This document shows positions 34,559-43,370 of a stretch of 64,000 bases of DNA, in pieces. The stretch spans positions 806,001 through 870,000 of the forward strand of contig NZ_CP160398.1 of assembly GCF_040729435.1 (NCBI RefSeq), given 5' to 3'. The notes beneath the pieces were generated by a model. The model was given only the letters and a program-made list of their open reading frames with translations, had not been told where the DNA came from and made no database searches. Numbering within the stretch: position 1 is the stretch's first letter; each line of letters opens with the position of its first letter. This DNA is from Pseudomonas sp. HOU2. Its GTDB lineage: Bacteria; Pseudomonadota; Gammaproteobacteria; Pseudomonadales; Pseudomonadaceae. Position numbers and translations under genes: made by a program.

Positions 34559-35674
34559 ATGCGTTGTCGTCGTGGCTATATCAACCGGGGCATCAACCTA
34601 GGCCTGCTCGCCTGTTTTGGCATCGCATCCGCCGCCAGTGCCGCCGATGCGCCGAGCGTGCACGTCTACAACTGGTACGACTACATCGGCCCCACCACCC
34701 TGGCCGACTTCAAGCGCGACAGCGGCATTCAGCCGGTTTACGACACCTTCGACAGCGCCGAGGTGCTCGAAGGTAAATTGCTGACCAGCCGCAGCGGTTA
34801 CGACGTGGTGGTGGCGAGCAACTACAGCCTGCCGACGCTGATCAAGGCCGGCGCCCTCGCCCCGCTGCCCCGCGATCAATTGCCGGGCTGGAACAATCTG
34901 GACAACGACCTGCTGAGCAAACTGGCCCACAACGACCCTGGCAATCAATACGCCGTGCCGTATCTGTGGGGCACCAACGGCATCGGCTACAACGTCGACA
35001 AGGTGCGTGCCGCGCTCGGCGACAAGGCGCCGCTGGATTCCTGGGATCTGCTGTTCAAGGAAGAGAACCTCGCCAAGCTTGGCCAGTGCGGGGTGGCGAT
35101 GCTCGACTCGCCGTCGGAGATGCTCCCGGTAGCCCTGCACTACCTCGGATTACCGCCCAACAGCACCAACCCCGAGGACTATCAGAAAGCCGAAGCGTTG
35201 CTGCTCAAACTGCGCCCGCACATTGCCTACTTCAACTCGTCGAAATTCATCAGTGACCTGTCCAACGGCAACATCTGCGTGGCGGTCGGCTGGTCCGGCG
35301 CGATGCTCGAAGCCAAGACCAATGCCGAGCAGGCGCACAACGGCGTGAAGATCGCCTACAGCCTGCCCAAGGAAGGCGCGCCAGTGTGGTTCGACACGCT
35401 GGTGCTGCTCAAGGACGCGCCGAACCGCGCTCAGGGCCTGGCGTTCATCGACTACCTGTTGCGCCCGCAAGTGATCGCGCCGATCAGTGATCACCTGACC
35501 TATCCCAACGGCAACCGCGCCGCGACCCCGCTGGTGGCCGAGGCCACGCGCAATAACCCCGCGGTTTACCCGACCGCTGCGGCGATGGCGACCTTGTACA
35601 CCCTTGAACCGCTGCCCAAAGCCATCGAGCGGGTGCGCACGCGGGTGTGGAGCAAGGTCAAGAACGGCCAGTAA
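34559..35674 (+). CDS. Polyamine-type ABC solute-binding protein (PotF/SpuD family)
   Basis: A 371-residue periplasmic protein with signal peptide (cleavage expected after ASA, before ADAPSV). It shows the family's VYNWYDYIGPTTLADFKRDSG opening, YDVVVASNY and YLWGTNGIGYN segments, and WFDTLVLLKDAPN in the second lobe. It probably binds putrescine, spermidine or a related amine. No permease or ATPase gene is adjacent, so it serves a transporter elsewhere or a sensor. It is about 42% similar by eye to the binding protein at 46049-47134. Confidence 0.88.
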   Translation: MRCRRGYINRGINLGLLACFGIASAASAADAPSVHVYNWYDYIGPTTLADFKRDSGIQPVYDTFDSAEVLEGKLLTSRSGYDVVVASNYSLPTLIKAGALAPLPRDQLPGWNNLDNDLLSKLAHNDPGNQYAVPYLWGTNGIGYNVDKVRAALGDKAPLDSWDLLFKEENLAKLGQCGVAMLDSPSEMLPVALHYLGLPPNSTNPEDYQKAEALLLKLRPHIAYFNSSKFISDLSNGNICVAVGWSGAMLEAKTNAEQAHNGVKIAYSLPKEGAPVWFDTLVLLKDAPNRAQGLAFIDYLLRPQVIAPISDHLTYPNGNRAATPLVAEATRNNPAVYPTAAAMATLYTLEPLPKAIERVRTRVWSKVKNGQ

Positions 35675-35688
35675 CCCCAACACATTTC

Positions 35689-35783
35689 CCTGTGGGAGCG
35701 AGCTTGCTCGCGAATGCGTCGGGTCAGTCAACATCTCCTTTGAATGACACACCGCATTCGCGGGCAAGCCACGCTCCCACAGG
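35689..35783. repeat. REP pair, family B
   Basis: Inverted GTGGGAGCGAGCTTGCTCGCG copies (shortened arms on the right) between two co-oriented genes. Confidence 0.85.
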
Positions 35784-35837
35784 GTTTTGTGTTCAGCCCC
35801 GCTCATTCATTTCTGCCTTGTTATAGAGAGACAACCC

Positions 35838-36956
35838 ATGAAACCCCGTGCCCGTGACCTCAACATCCACATCGGCCAGCTGCAACCCGGCCCGCTCAAC
35901 GCCATCACCGATGTCCCCGGCGTGCGCGTCGGCCACAGCAACGTGCGTGGACGCAGCGACAGCGGGCGCGATATCTGCACCGGCGTGACCGTGATCGAAC
36001 CGCGCCGTGGCTCGACCAACCAACAACCGTGTTTCGCCGGGGTGCATGTGCTCAACGGCAATGGCGACGCCACCGGCCTTGAGTGGATTCGTGAAGCCGG
36101 GCTGCTGACCAGTCCCATCGCCTTCACCAACACCCACAGCCTCGGCGTCGTGCGCGATGCGTTGATTGCGCTGGATCGCCAACAGCAACCGGACGACGGG
36201 CGCCTCTACTGGAACATGCCGGTGGTGCTGGAGACCTTCGATGGTCTGCTCAACGACATCAATGGTTTTCACGTCAAGCCCGAGCATGTCGCCGAGGCGC
36301 TGAGTGCCGCGCATGACGGCGCCGTTGAGGAAGGTGCAGTGGGTGGCGGCAGCGGCATGATCTGCCATGAATTCAAGGGTGGCATCGGCAGCGCCTCACG
36401 GCGGTTGAGCAGCGCTCAGGGTGGCTGGACGGTGGGCGCAATCGTCCAGGCCAACCACGGTATTCGTAGCGAGTTGCGGGTCGACGGTTATCCGGTGGGT
36501 CGCTACATGGAACAAGTGGATTCGCCGTTCCTGCGTGCTGCGCTGCCGCATCCGGGCATGGGTTCGATCGTGGTCTGCCTTGCCACCGATGCGCCACTGC
36601 TGCCGCATCAATGCACGCGTCTCGCGCAACGCGCCAGCCTCGGCCTGGCGCGCAGCGGCGGTGGTAACGAAGACCACAGCGGCGACATCTTCATCGCCTT
36701 CGCCACCGGCAACCAACACGTCCCGCCCGCCGCGTACGAAGGCAAAGGCGCGCCGACCTGCGACAGCTTGCGCATGGTCAACAACGACCACATCAGTGAG
36801 CTGTTCCTCGCCGCCACCGAAGCGGTGGAAGAAGCGATCATCAATGCACTGCTCGCCAGCGAGAGCACCAAGGGCAACGGGCATGCAGTGCCGGGGCTGG
36901 ATTCAGAAACGCTGCTCGCCTCCCTCGCCAGGGCCGGCTGGCCCGGCTCCCGCTGA
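35838..36956 (+). CDS. P1-family peptidase (DmpA/BapA-type aminopeptidase)
   Basis: A 372-residue N-terminal-nucleophile aminopeptidase. Relatives cut themselves into alpha and beta chains and hydrolyse N-terminal L-, D- or beta-amino acids from peptides. The beta chain is expected to start at S281 in HSGDIFIAFATGN; here the residue before it is histidine, where DmpA has glycine. VGGGSGMICHEFKGGIGSAS near residue 168 is the other family block. No signal peptide is seen. It follows the polyamine-type binding protein gene across a REP pair. Start MKPRARDLN has GAGAG upstream. Confidence 0.87.
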   Translation: MKPRARDLNIHIGQLQPGPLNAITDVPGVRVGHSNVRGRSDSGRDICTGVTVIEPRRGSTNQQPCFAGVHVLNGNGDATGLEWIREAGLLTSPIAFTNTHSLGVVRDALIALDRQQQPDDGRLYWNMPVVLETFDGLLNDINGFHVKPEHVAEALSAAHDGAVEEGAVGGGSGMICHEFKGGIGSASRRLSSAQGGWTVGAIVQANHGIRSELRVDGYPVGRYMEQVDSPFLRAALPHPGMGSIVVCLATDAPLLPHQCTRLAQRASLGLARSGGGNEDHSGDIFIAFATGNQHVPPAAYEGKGAPTCDSLRMVNNDHISELFLAATEAVEEAIINALLASESTKGNGHAVPGLDSETLLASLARAGWPGSR

Positions 36957-36957
36957 C

Positions 36958-37038
36958 CTGTAGGAGCTGCGGCACGCTGCGATCTTTTGATCTTGCATTC
37001 AAAAATCAACAGATCGCAGCCTTCGGCAGCTCCTACAG
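36958..37038. repeat. REP pair, family A
   Basis: Inverted family A pair between convergent genes. Confidence 0.85.
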
Positions 37039-37047
37039 GGGTGCGAC

Positions 37048-37635
37048 TCAGGTGAACATCTGGGCGCCGAGGTGCCGCGCCGTCTGCAGATGTTCCTGCG
37101 GGTCACGCACTTCCGATTCCACCATCAGCGTCGAACTGACCACCGTCGCCCCGCAGTAATCGAAAATCCCGTGCTCGATCTGCGCCTTCATCGCCGGCCC
37201 GTAACCGTGACGCTCGTAGGCGCGCTCATCCGCGCCGGCGAGGCCGACCAGATGCACGCGCAGGCGCTGCAGCTTCTTCACATGCTTGAGGTCGCCGGCG
37301 AAATCAAACGCCCAGCCATTGCTGAACACTCGATCGATCCAGCCCTTGAGCAGCGCCGGCATCGACCACCAGTACACCGGGAATACCAGCACCAGCGCGT
37401 CGGCTCGATCAATCCGTGCCTGCTCCGCCAGCACGTCGGCGGGTGGTTGTGCTTCACGGTGATGCACGGCGAAATCCGCCGCGTCGAACACCGGCTGAAA
37501 ACCCTCCGCGTACAAATCGGCGATCTCATGGGTGTTGGCCGAATCGGCGCGGGTCAGGCCTTGGGCAATCTGCGTCGCCACGCTGTGGGTCAGCGAACGC
37601 GGCTCGTGATGCGCCACAACAATCAATGCATGCAT
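37048..37635 (-). CDS. NAD(P)H-dependent quinone oxidoreductase, flavodoxin-like fold
   Basis: A 195-residue FMN/FAD protein of the NQO1/MdaB/KefF group. It starts with MHALIVVAHHEPRSLTHSVA (flavin phosphate loop) and has the LVLVFPVYWWSMPALLKGWIDRVF signature. It likely reduces quinones by two electrons, protecting from redox cycling. It is divergent from a TetR gene with a short operator-bearing gap, so it is probably de-repressed by that regulator's ligand. Confidence 0.9.
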   Translation of the reverse strand: MHALIVVAHHEPRSLTHSVATQIAQGLTRADSANTHEIADLYAEGFQPVFDAADFAVHHREAQPPADVLAEQARIDRADALVLVFPVYWWSMPALLKGWIDRVFSNGWAFDFAGDLKHVKKLQRLRVHLVGLAGADERAYERHGYGPAMKAQIEHGIFDYCGATVVSSTLMVESEVRDPQEHLQTARHLGAQMFT

Positions 37636-37682
37636 GGGAATTCTCCTGTAAGTTTGCGCTGACCAAGGGCTATGTACTCTTG

Positions 37683-37706
37683 GTAAGTTACGAACAGTAA
37701 GTTACG
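37683..37706. promoter_or_regulatory. Direct repeat, likely TetR operator
   Basis: Two copies of GTAAGTTACG with a 14-base period lie between the divergent quinone reductase and TetR genes, within the region expected to hold both promoters. Confidence 0.5.
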
Positions 37707-37718
37707 TTTGGTATATTA

Positions 37719-38360
37719 ATGATGTCAACCACTGAAATGACCGAAGCCGATTCCCCTGCCCAACCGCGCCGTCGTCTGTCGCGCGAAGATCGCAATCGCC
37801 AGTTGCTCGATGTTGCCTGGCAGATCATTCGCGCCGAGGGCACCGATGCGCTGACTTTGGGTTATCTGGCGGAGAAGGCCGGGGTGACCAAACCGGTGGT
37901 CTACGACCACTTCACCACCCGCTCGGGCCTGCTCGCGGCGCTGTACCGGGATTTCGATACGCGCCAGACGGCAGTTATGGACGCCGCCATCGACAATTGC
38001 CCGCCGACGCTGATCGATACCGCGACGGTGATCGCCACGGCGTATGTCGATTGCGTGTTATTGCAGGGCAACGAGATTCCGGGGGTGATTGCGGCGCTGG
38101 GCAGCACGCCGGAGCTGGAGAAGATCAAGCGCGATTACGAAGTGATCTTCCTCGAAAAGTGCCGCAGCGTATTGCAACCGCTGGCGGCTGGCGGTGAAAT
38201 CACCCAAGCCGGTTTGCGCGCCATGCTCGGTGCCGCCGAGGCGTTGTCGAATGCCGCCGCCAGCGCTGAAATCAGTGCCGGGCAAGCGAAGGACGAATTG
38301 TTCGCCACCATCATCGCCATGGTGGAACGGGCCGCCGCCCGTGCGACTAGTGGTACTTGA
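37719..38360 (+). CDS. TetR/AcrR-family transcriptional regulator
   Basis: A 213-residue TetR regulator with N-terminal helix-turn-helix (LTLGYLAEKAGVTKPVVYDHFTTRSGLLAAL, about residues 46-76) and a variable helical ligand domain. It probably represses itself and the divergent quinone reductase gene. The start is either of two adjacent ATGs; no strong ribosome site is visible. Confidence 0.9.
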   Translation: MMSTTEMTEADSPAQPRRRLSREDRNRQLLDVAWQIIRAEGTDALTLGYLAEKAGVTKPVVYDHFTTRSGLLAALYRDFDTRQTAVMDAAIDNCPPTLIDTATVIATAYVDCVLLQGNEIPGVIAALGSTPELEKIKRDYEVIFLEKCRSVLQPLAAGGEITQAGLRAMLGAAEALSNAAASAEISAGQAKDELFATIIAMVERAAARATSGT

Positions 38361-38507
38361 GTCGGACCCTGCGCGTTCCCATGATGAAGGTACGCGGTCG
38401 CTTCACTCCTGAGCGGCGGCGTAGGGAACGGGTGTTCTGAACCCCCAATCAAGCCCGTTCCTTGTTTCATGCGCAGCTTGAGCCTCGTGGGCTCTACTTC
38501 TCCCCAT

Positions 38508-38533
38508 CAAAGAGCCTTGAGGCTCTTTTTTTG
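38508..38533 (+). terminator. Rho-independent terminator
   Basis: AAAGAGCC-TT-GAGGCTCTTT hairpin followed by a T run. It lies 148 bases after the TetR gene and just before the end of the convergent acetyltransferase gene. Confidence 0.75.
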
Positions 38534-38552
38534 TCTGTTTTTTGCACCGGGA

Positions 38553-39239
38553 TCAGTGCAGTGTCAGGCGCTGACGGACAAACTCTTCGACGTGCCGGGT
38601 CGTTTGATCCAGATGCCGGTCGCGCTGTTTCTCGGCATCGAGCATCGCGCGCTTGCCATTTTTCTGCAGCAGGTACGTGTGGATCTGCTGCACTTCCAGC
38701 GAGCGATAGATCGGCGTGGTGTCGATAAAACCGCGCAGGCCGTTGCTGCGGTAATGCCGGGTGCTCATCAGCACCTGGGTTTCGCGCGCACCGATCACTT
38801 CGAAGCCCAGCGCCTCGAAGTACGGCACCTTGCCGACACTGCAGGTCAGCTCCGCATGCGGATAACGGCTGACCATCTCGCCGATCATCGCCCGCGCCAC
38901 ACCCTGTCGCCGATGCCCTTCGCGTACCGCCATGTAGGCGACGCTGCAGGCCTCCCAATCGCCTTGCACCGGCAGGTACAAGAGGAAACCGGTGACCTGC
39001 TCCGGGTCGTTCTCGGCCGTCGCCACCAGCAATTCCACCTCGGTGCCCTTCTCGCCGTTCAGCGCTTCCAGATACAGATGCACCTCATAACCGACCGCGT
39101 ACTGATAGACGTTGTACAGCAGATTGCTCGGGCCGAGACCGACCGCGCTGATGTCGGTCAGGTAATCGACCACCAGTTGCAGAATCTGGCTGTTGACGCT
39201 TTCGGGGCATGGGGTTTTGTAGTGGGTGATGCGTGGCAT
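38553..39239 (-). CDS. GNAT-family acetyltransferase
   Basis: A 228-residue protein with one GNAT domain in the middle: the acetyl-CoA-binding segment is VREGHRRQGVARAMIGEM and the following YFEALGF strand is typical. A C-terminal extension of about 65 residues is charged and probably helical. The substrate is unknown. Confidence 0.8.
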   Translation of the reverse strand: MPRITHYKTPCPESVNSQILQLVVDYLTDISAVGLGPSNLLYNVYQYAVGYEVHLYLEALNGEKGTEVELLVATAENDPEQVTGFLLYLPVQGDWEACSVAYMAVREGHRRQGVARAMIGEMVSRYPHAELTCSVGKVPYFEALGFEVIGARETQVLMSTRHYRSNGLRGFIDTTPIYRSLEVQQIHTYLLQKNGKRAMLDAEKQRDRHLDQTTRHVEEFVRQRLTLH

Positions 39240-39297
39240 GACAGCTGAACTCCGGCGGAAAACCGCGACATCATACCCCGTCCCGCCACCCGCTTTA

Positions 39298-39377
39298 TGC
39301 AGGAGCTGCCGCAGGCGGCGATCTTTTGATTTTTAAAAACAAGATCAAAAGATCGCAGCCTGCGGCAGCTCCTACAG
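39298..39377. repeat. REP pair, family A
   Basis: Inverted family A pair between the divergent acetyltransferase and YXWGXW genes. Confidence 0.87.
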
Positions 39378-39481
39378 GAAAGTGGAGAAAATTTCATCTG
39401 CTGCACAGCGGATCTTTTGCCGATCTGGCGTCCAATTCTGCAACTGCGTTCTCTTTTTTACGCAGGCCTTGAGGAGTTGTC

Positions 39482-39805
39482 ATGAGCGTGTTGCGTTCAC
39501 TGTTCAAATGGCGAAAGGCCCTGCTGCTGGTGCCGATGACCCTGGCCGCATTGGCCAGTGCGCCAGTGTTTGCCCAGCAAGTGGTGATCGTTCAGCAAGC
39601 CCCGCCGCCGATGCGCATGGAAGTGATGCCCGGGCCGCGTCCCGGTTATGTCTGGGATCAGGGACACTGGCGCTGGGAAGGACGCGGTTATGTGTGGATG
39701 CCGGGGCATTGGCAACCGGTGCGCCACGGCGCGCATTGGCGGCCCGGCCACTGGCAGGCACGCGGGCCGAACTGGTTCTGGGTTGAAGGGCGCTGGGTGC
39801 GCTGA
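39482..39805 (+). CDS. YXWGXW/WxPGHW-repeat exported protein
   Basis: A 107-residue exported protein with signal peptide (cleavage expected after VFA). The mature part has four tryptophan-rich repeats (YVWDQGHWRW, YVWMPGHWQP, HWRPGHW, WFWVEGRW), the pattern of the BcpO-related WXXGXW family. The function of these envelope proteins is unknown. It is followed 41 bases on by a lipoprotein gene with the same motif, suggesting a pair. Confidence 0.82.
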   Translation: MSVLRSLFKWRKALLLVPMTLAALASAPVFAQQVVIVQQAPPPMRMEVMPGPRPGYVWDQGHWRWEGRGYVWMPGHWQPVRHGAHWRPGHWQARGPNWFWVEGRWVR

Positions 39806-39846
39806 TTGCCCGTCGACCTGCACACTTCTTCTATAGGGAACACCCC

Positions 39847-40059
39847 ATGTCCAGAAGCGTTAAAGCCTTGCTCGTCGCCTCGCTGGTGGCCATCACCCTG
39901 TCCGGGTGCGTCGTCGCCCCCGCCCGGCCGCGCCGGCCACCGCCACCGGTGGAAGTCGTACCGGTGATGCCTGCGCCGGGCTATCACTGGGTCGCCGGGC
40001 ATTACCGCTGGGGCGGCAACGAATGGCGCTGGGTGCCGGGGCACTGGCGCGCGTATTGA
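39847..40059 (+). CDS. YXWGXW-repeat lipoprotein
   Basis: A 70-residue lipoprotein: signal peptide ending in lipobox LSGC with lipidated cysteine at residue 21, a proline-rich spacer, then YHWVAGHYRWGGNEWRWVPGHW, i.e. repeats like those of the upstream gene. It is probably anchored in the outer membrane. The function is unknown. Confidence 0.82.
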   Translation: MSRSVKALLVASLVAITLSGCVVAPARPRRPPPPVEVVPVMPAPGYHWVAGHYRWGGNEWRWVPGHWRAY

Positions 40060-40074
40060 TTGCCAGCGGTGGCG

Positions 40075-40635
40075 TCACTGCTGTGGCGCCACTACCTTGA
40101 ACTTGATCGCGATGTCGTTGGACACCACGGTATCCGCCCACTCCCCCGCACCGAGCCCGAACTGGTCACGCTTGAGGACCAGTTCGCCGTCGAAAATGCC
40201 GATCGCGCTGTCCGGTTTCAGCTCGACCGGCACCTCCACTTCGCGGGTGATGCCCTTGAGGGTCAGACGTCCGGCGATCAGATAGTGATCGTCCGTCACC
40301 CGGCTGAAACGGCTGGATTCAAATACCGCCACTGGAAAGCGCTGGGTATCGAACCACGCCGGCTTCACCAGCTCGGTGTTGGCGTCCTCGCTGCCGGCGT
40401 CGATGCTGTTGAGGTCGATGTGCAACGTGGTGTGGGCGCTGGCGAGGTTGTCGCTGTCGAACCGCAGCGTCGCGTCGAACTTGCCGAAGGTGCCATAAAC
40501 CTGATTGCCAAATTGCTTGTAAATGAAGCTGATCTTGCTGGCGGTAGTGTTGACACGGTTGTATTCAGCGGCATGCGTGCAGGTCATGACGAACAGGCTG
40601 GTAAACACTGCCACAGCGGTGAATCGGGCACGCAT
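40075..40635 (-). CDS. YceI-family periplasmic protein
   Basis: A 186-residue lipocalin-like protein with signal peptide (cleavage after HAA). Family features are ASKISFIYKQFGNQVYGTFGKFDATLRFD and the C-terminal DQFGLGAGEWADTVVSNDIAIKF. YceI proteins bind isoprenoid-like molecules in the periplasm. The ATG at 40635 with GGAG upstream is preferred over the first start in the frame. Confidence 0.9.
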   Translation of the reverse strand: MRARFTAVAVFTSLFVMTCTHAAEYNRVNTTASKISFIYKQFGNQVYGTFGKFDATLRFDSDNLASAHTTLHIDLNSIDAGSEDANTELVKPAWFDTQRFPVAVFESSRFSRVTDDHYLIAGRLTLKGITREVEVPVELKPDSAIGIFDGELVLKRDQFGLGAGEWADTVVSNDIAIKFKVVAPQQ

Positions 40636-40733
40636 GGGATTCTCCGGACAGGGCAAACCTTCAAGGCCTCGTTTGACTTAAGCAAACAACCCGCGGTTGC
40701 GCCATGTCATTTGTCTGCCGGTGTGGCTCAGGC

Positions 40734-42092
40734 TCAGACCAGCCGCTCGATCTTCTGATGCTGCCAGACCAGCTTGTAATACAGCGTCTGCAATACCAGC
40801 ATGCCCAGATACGCCACCGGAAACGCCATCCACACACCCTGCAAACCGTACTGCCCGTCCAGCCAGTAAGCCGCCGGCAACTGCACGCCGACCACGCAGA
40901 CAATCGCGATAACGACCGGCACCAGCACCGTACCGCTGGCGCGCATGATGCCGCCGATGATCGCCTGGAAGCCGAACACCAGCAGGCTCCACAACATGAT
41001 GTGCAGCAAGTGCTCAGCCATCGCCCGGGTCGAATCTTCGGTCAGGAACAGTCCCAGCAACCAGTGCGACAACAGGTAACCGAGCACGATCAAACCGCCG
41101 GTCAGGCACACGTTGATCAACAGCCCGGTGCGCAGGATCGCTCCCAGGCGTTGCAGTTGCCCGGCACCAATGGCCTGGGCGCCGAGGATCGACGCGGTGA
41201 TGGCAATCGACAGCGCCGGAAACTGCACGTAGTTGACGATCTGCGTCACCGCGCCATAGGCCGCCGTCGCCTGCGAGCCGTGCTGGTTGACCAGCGCCAG
41301 AATCACCAGCTCCGACAGCGACAACACGATCATCTGCACCCCGGTCGGCAGGCCGATGCGCAGCACCTTGCCGAGGATCGCCGCATCCAGCCGCAGTGCC
41401 GCGAAGAACTCACGGTCCGGCGCCAGCGGATGGCGCTTGCGAATCAGCCGCCAGGCCAGCCACGCCATCGCCGACAGGTTACCGGCAAGCCCGGCGAAGG
41501 CGGCACTTTGAATGCCCAACTGGGGCAAACCGAACCAGCCACGGATCAGCGCCGGGGTCAGCGCCAGCCCGACCGAGGTCGACACGATCAGCGCCAACAG
41601 TGGCGACACGGTGTCGCTGACCCCGCGCAGTAATTGCGTGAACAGCACAAACACCAGCATCGACGGCAGAATCCACATCATCACGTGCGCATACGCCACC
41701 GCGTCGTCCAGCACATCCGCCGGCGTCCCCAGCCCCTGCAAGGCCTGCCGCGCAAACACACTGCCCAGCACCGCCGCGAGCAAACCGATCAACACCCCCA
41801 GCAACAGCGTTGCCCCGGCGATCGCCTTGACCATGTGCGCCTCACGCGCGCCCCACGCCTGGCCGATCAACACCCCGGCGCCCGCGCCCAGGCCGATCAC
41901 CAGCGCGATGAAGAAAAAGATGATCGGGAACATCCCCGACACCGCCGCCAACGCCTGCGTCCCGAGCATCTGCCCGATGTAGATACTGTTGACCGTGCCC
42001 GACATCGATTGCAGGAAGTTGGACAGCACCATCGGCGCGAGGAACAGCAGGTAGGTTTGCCAGAGGGGTTTGCTGATGGCGGGGGTTTGCAT
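40734..42092 (-). CDS. MATE-family multidrug efflux transporter
   Basis: A 452-residue membrane protein with about 12 predicted segments in two similar halves, opening PLWQTYLLFLAPMVLSNFLQSMSGTVNSIYIGQMLG, typical of the NorM-like MATE family. It expels cationic compounds or secondary metabolites using Na+ or H+. No dedicated regulator is adjacent. Confidence 0.9.
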   Translation of the reverse strand: MQTPAISKPLWQTYLLFLAPMVLSNFLQSMSGTVNSIYIGQMLGTQALAAVSGMFPIIFFFIALVIGLGAGAGVLIGQAWGAREAHMVKAIAGATLLLGVLIGLLAAVLGSVFARQALQGLGTPADVLDDAVAYAHVMMWILPSMLVFVLFTQLLRGVSDTVSPLLALIVSTSVGLALTPALIRGWFGLPQLGIQSAAFAGLAGNLSAMAWLAWRLIRKRHPLAPDREFFAALRLDAAILGKVLRIGLPTGVQMIVLSLSELVILALVNQHGSQATAAYGAVTQIVNYVQFPALSIAITASILGAQAIGAGQLQRLGAILRTGLLINVCLTGGLIVLGYLLSHWLLGLFLTEDSTRAMAEHLLHIMLWSLLVFGFQAIIGGIMRASGTVLVPVVIAIVCVVGVQLPAAYWLDGQYGLQGVWMAFPVAYLGMLVLQTLYYKLVWQHQKIERLV

Positions 42093-42218
42093 TGAGGATC
42101 GGTCTCGGGGTGGGAGATGCGAGGGATATTACGCTAGATGGGCGAGTTAAAGTCGGTCGACATCACCTCCGCTCAAGGCTTAAATGTCGGCACTATTTTC
42201 CGTGGAACGCGCCTGCCC

Positions 42219-42788
42219 ATGACCCCATTGCGAAATGCCCTGACCTGTTCCCTGCTGGTGGTTTTCAGCCACATTGCCGGCGCGGCCGAGGCCCCTGCCC
42301 CCGCCCAATCGTTGCGTTCGTTGCTGACAACCTTGAACGAACGCCTGAATATCGGCGACCTGGTGGCGCTGACCAAATGGGACAGCGGCAAGCCGATTCA
42401 GGACAGCCCGCGCGAAGCCCAGGTCATCGCCAATGCCCGCACCCTGGCGACCGAACATCAGCTTGACCCCGAAGAGGTGGCCCAGTTGATCGCCGCACAG
42501 ATGGAGGCGAACAAACTGGTGCAGTACGGATTGCTTGCGCAATGGCAGGCGGCCGGTGCGGCGCCGGACACCCCGCGACCGGATCTGGCGAAGCAGATTC
42601 GTCCGCGCCTGGACGAGTTGCAAACCCGCCTGCTGCAACAGTACGCCGACTTCGCGCCGCATCGCCGCGACCCGAATTGCCCGGTCTGGCTGGCCAAGGC
42701 CCGGCAGGGCCTGACCCACGATGCACTGCATGATCTGGCCCTGATCCGCGCCACCGGGGAGCTGTGCATTCGGGCACAGAAGCTCTAG
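42219..42788 (+). CDS. aroQ: Exported chorismate mutase (AroQ gamma type)
   Basis: A 189-residue protein with signal peptide (cleavage expected after AGA). The mature part is the all-helical secreted chorismate mutase fold: LTTLNERLNIGDLVALTKWDSGKPIQDSPREAQVI (catalytic Arg and Lys) and EVAQLIAAQMEANKLVQY. It converts chorismate to prephenate in the periplasm. An open frame extends 81 bases upstream, but the ATG at 42219 begins a normal signal peptide. Confidence 0.87.
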   Translation: MTPLRNALTCSLLVVFSHIAGAAEAPAPAQSLRSLLTTLNERLNIGDLVALTKWDSGKPIQDSPREAQVIANARTLATEHQLDPEEVAQLIAAQMEANKLVQYGLLAQWQAAGAAPDTPRPDLAKQIRPRLDELQTRLLQQYADFAPHRRDPNCPVWLAKARQGLTHDALHDLALIRATGELCIRAQKL

Positions 42789-42912
42789 ATCAGCCGTTGC
42801 GGCACACATCGCTGGCGTCGATAGTCACCATCACGTCAATGAAGTTCTCATACAAAATCCGCGGCGTAACATCAGCTCCATACCAACCCAATACACCCCG
42901 GAGCACACGATC

Positions 42913-43314
42913 ATGAAACGCCAGACCATCCTCGGCATCGCTTTCTCGGTTCTCGCAGTTAACGCTTTTGTAGCAACGCCCGCGCATACCCTGGTCGCTG
43001 AAGGCGGCTCGGACAAGTTGATTGAAAGCCGTTTGGCTGAAGGTGGTTCTGATCGTCTGCTGGAACGCCGTGTGGCCGAAGGTGGCTCGGATCGTTTGCA
43101 AGAACGTCGCGTGGTTGAAGGTGGCTCGGATCGTCTGCTGGAACGTCGCGTTGCCGAAGGTGGCTCGGATCGTTTGCAAGAACGCCGCGTGGCTGAAGGT
43201 GGCTCGGATCGTTTGCAGGAACGCCGCGTGGCTGAAGGTGGTTCGGATCGTTTGCAGGAACGCCGCGTTGCCGAAGGTGGCTCGGATCGTCTGATCGAAA
43301 GCCGCAACGCATGA
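42913..43314 (+). CDS. Exported protein of eight 13-residue repeats
   Basis: A 133-residue protein: signal peptide (residues 1-26), then eight consecutive copies of the 13-residue unit VAEGGSDRLQERR (residues 28-131) and the end NA. The first and last copies end LIESR instead of LQERR. Similar Pseudomonas proteins are labelled phage infection protein, a label I would not trust. The repeat is highly charged and regular, suggesting an extended or solenoid form. A strong terminator follows, so it is monocistronic. Confidence 0.8.
   Translation: MKRQTILGIAFSVLAVNAFVATPAHTLVAEGGSDKLIESRLAEGGSDRLLERRVAEGGSDRLQERRVVEGGSDRLLERRVAEGGSDRLQERRVAEGGSDRLQERRVAEGGSDRLQERRVAEGGSDRLIESRNA
42994..43305 (+). 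repeat. Eight tandem 39-bp coding repeats
   Basis: In-frame minisatellite within the preceding gene; copies differ mainly at third positions and at the LQ/LL codons. Copies 5-7 are almost identical, suggesting recent slippage. Confidence 0.9.
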
Positions 43315-43339
43315 AACAACGGTTTTGAAGCAGTCAAAC

Positions 43340-43370
43340 AAAGCCCGGCCTGATCAGCCGGGCTTTTTCA
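43340..43370 (+). terminator. Rho-independent terminator
   Basis: AAGCCCGGC-CTGATCA-GCCGGGCTT hairpin with a T run, 26 bases after the repeat protein gene. Confidence 0.9.

Noticed and set aside
42994-43305. Regular 39-bp repeats resembling a CRISPR-like array
   Set aside because: The units are contiguous, without spacers, and encode an in-frame protein repeat.
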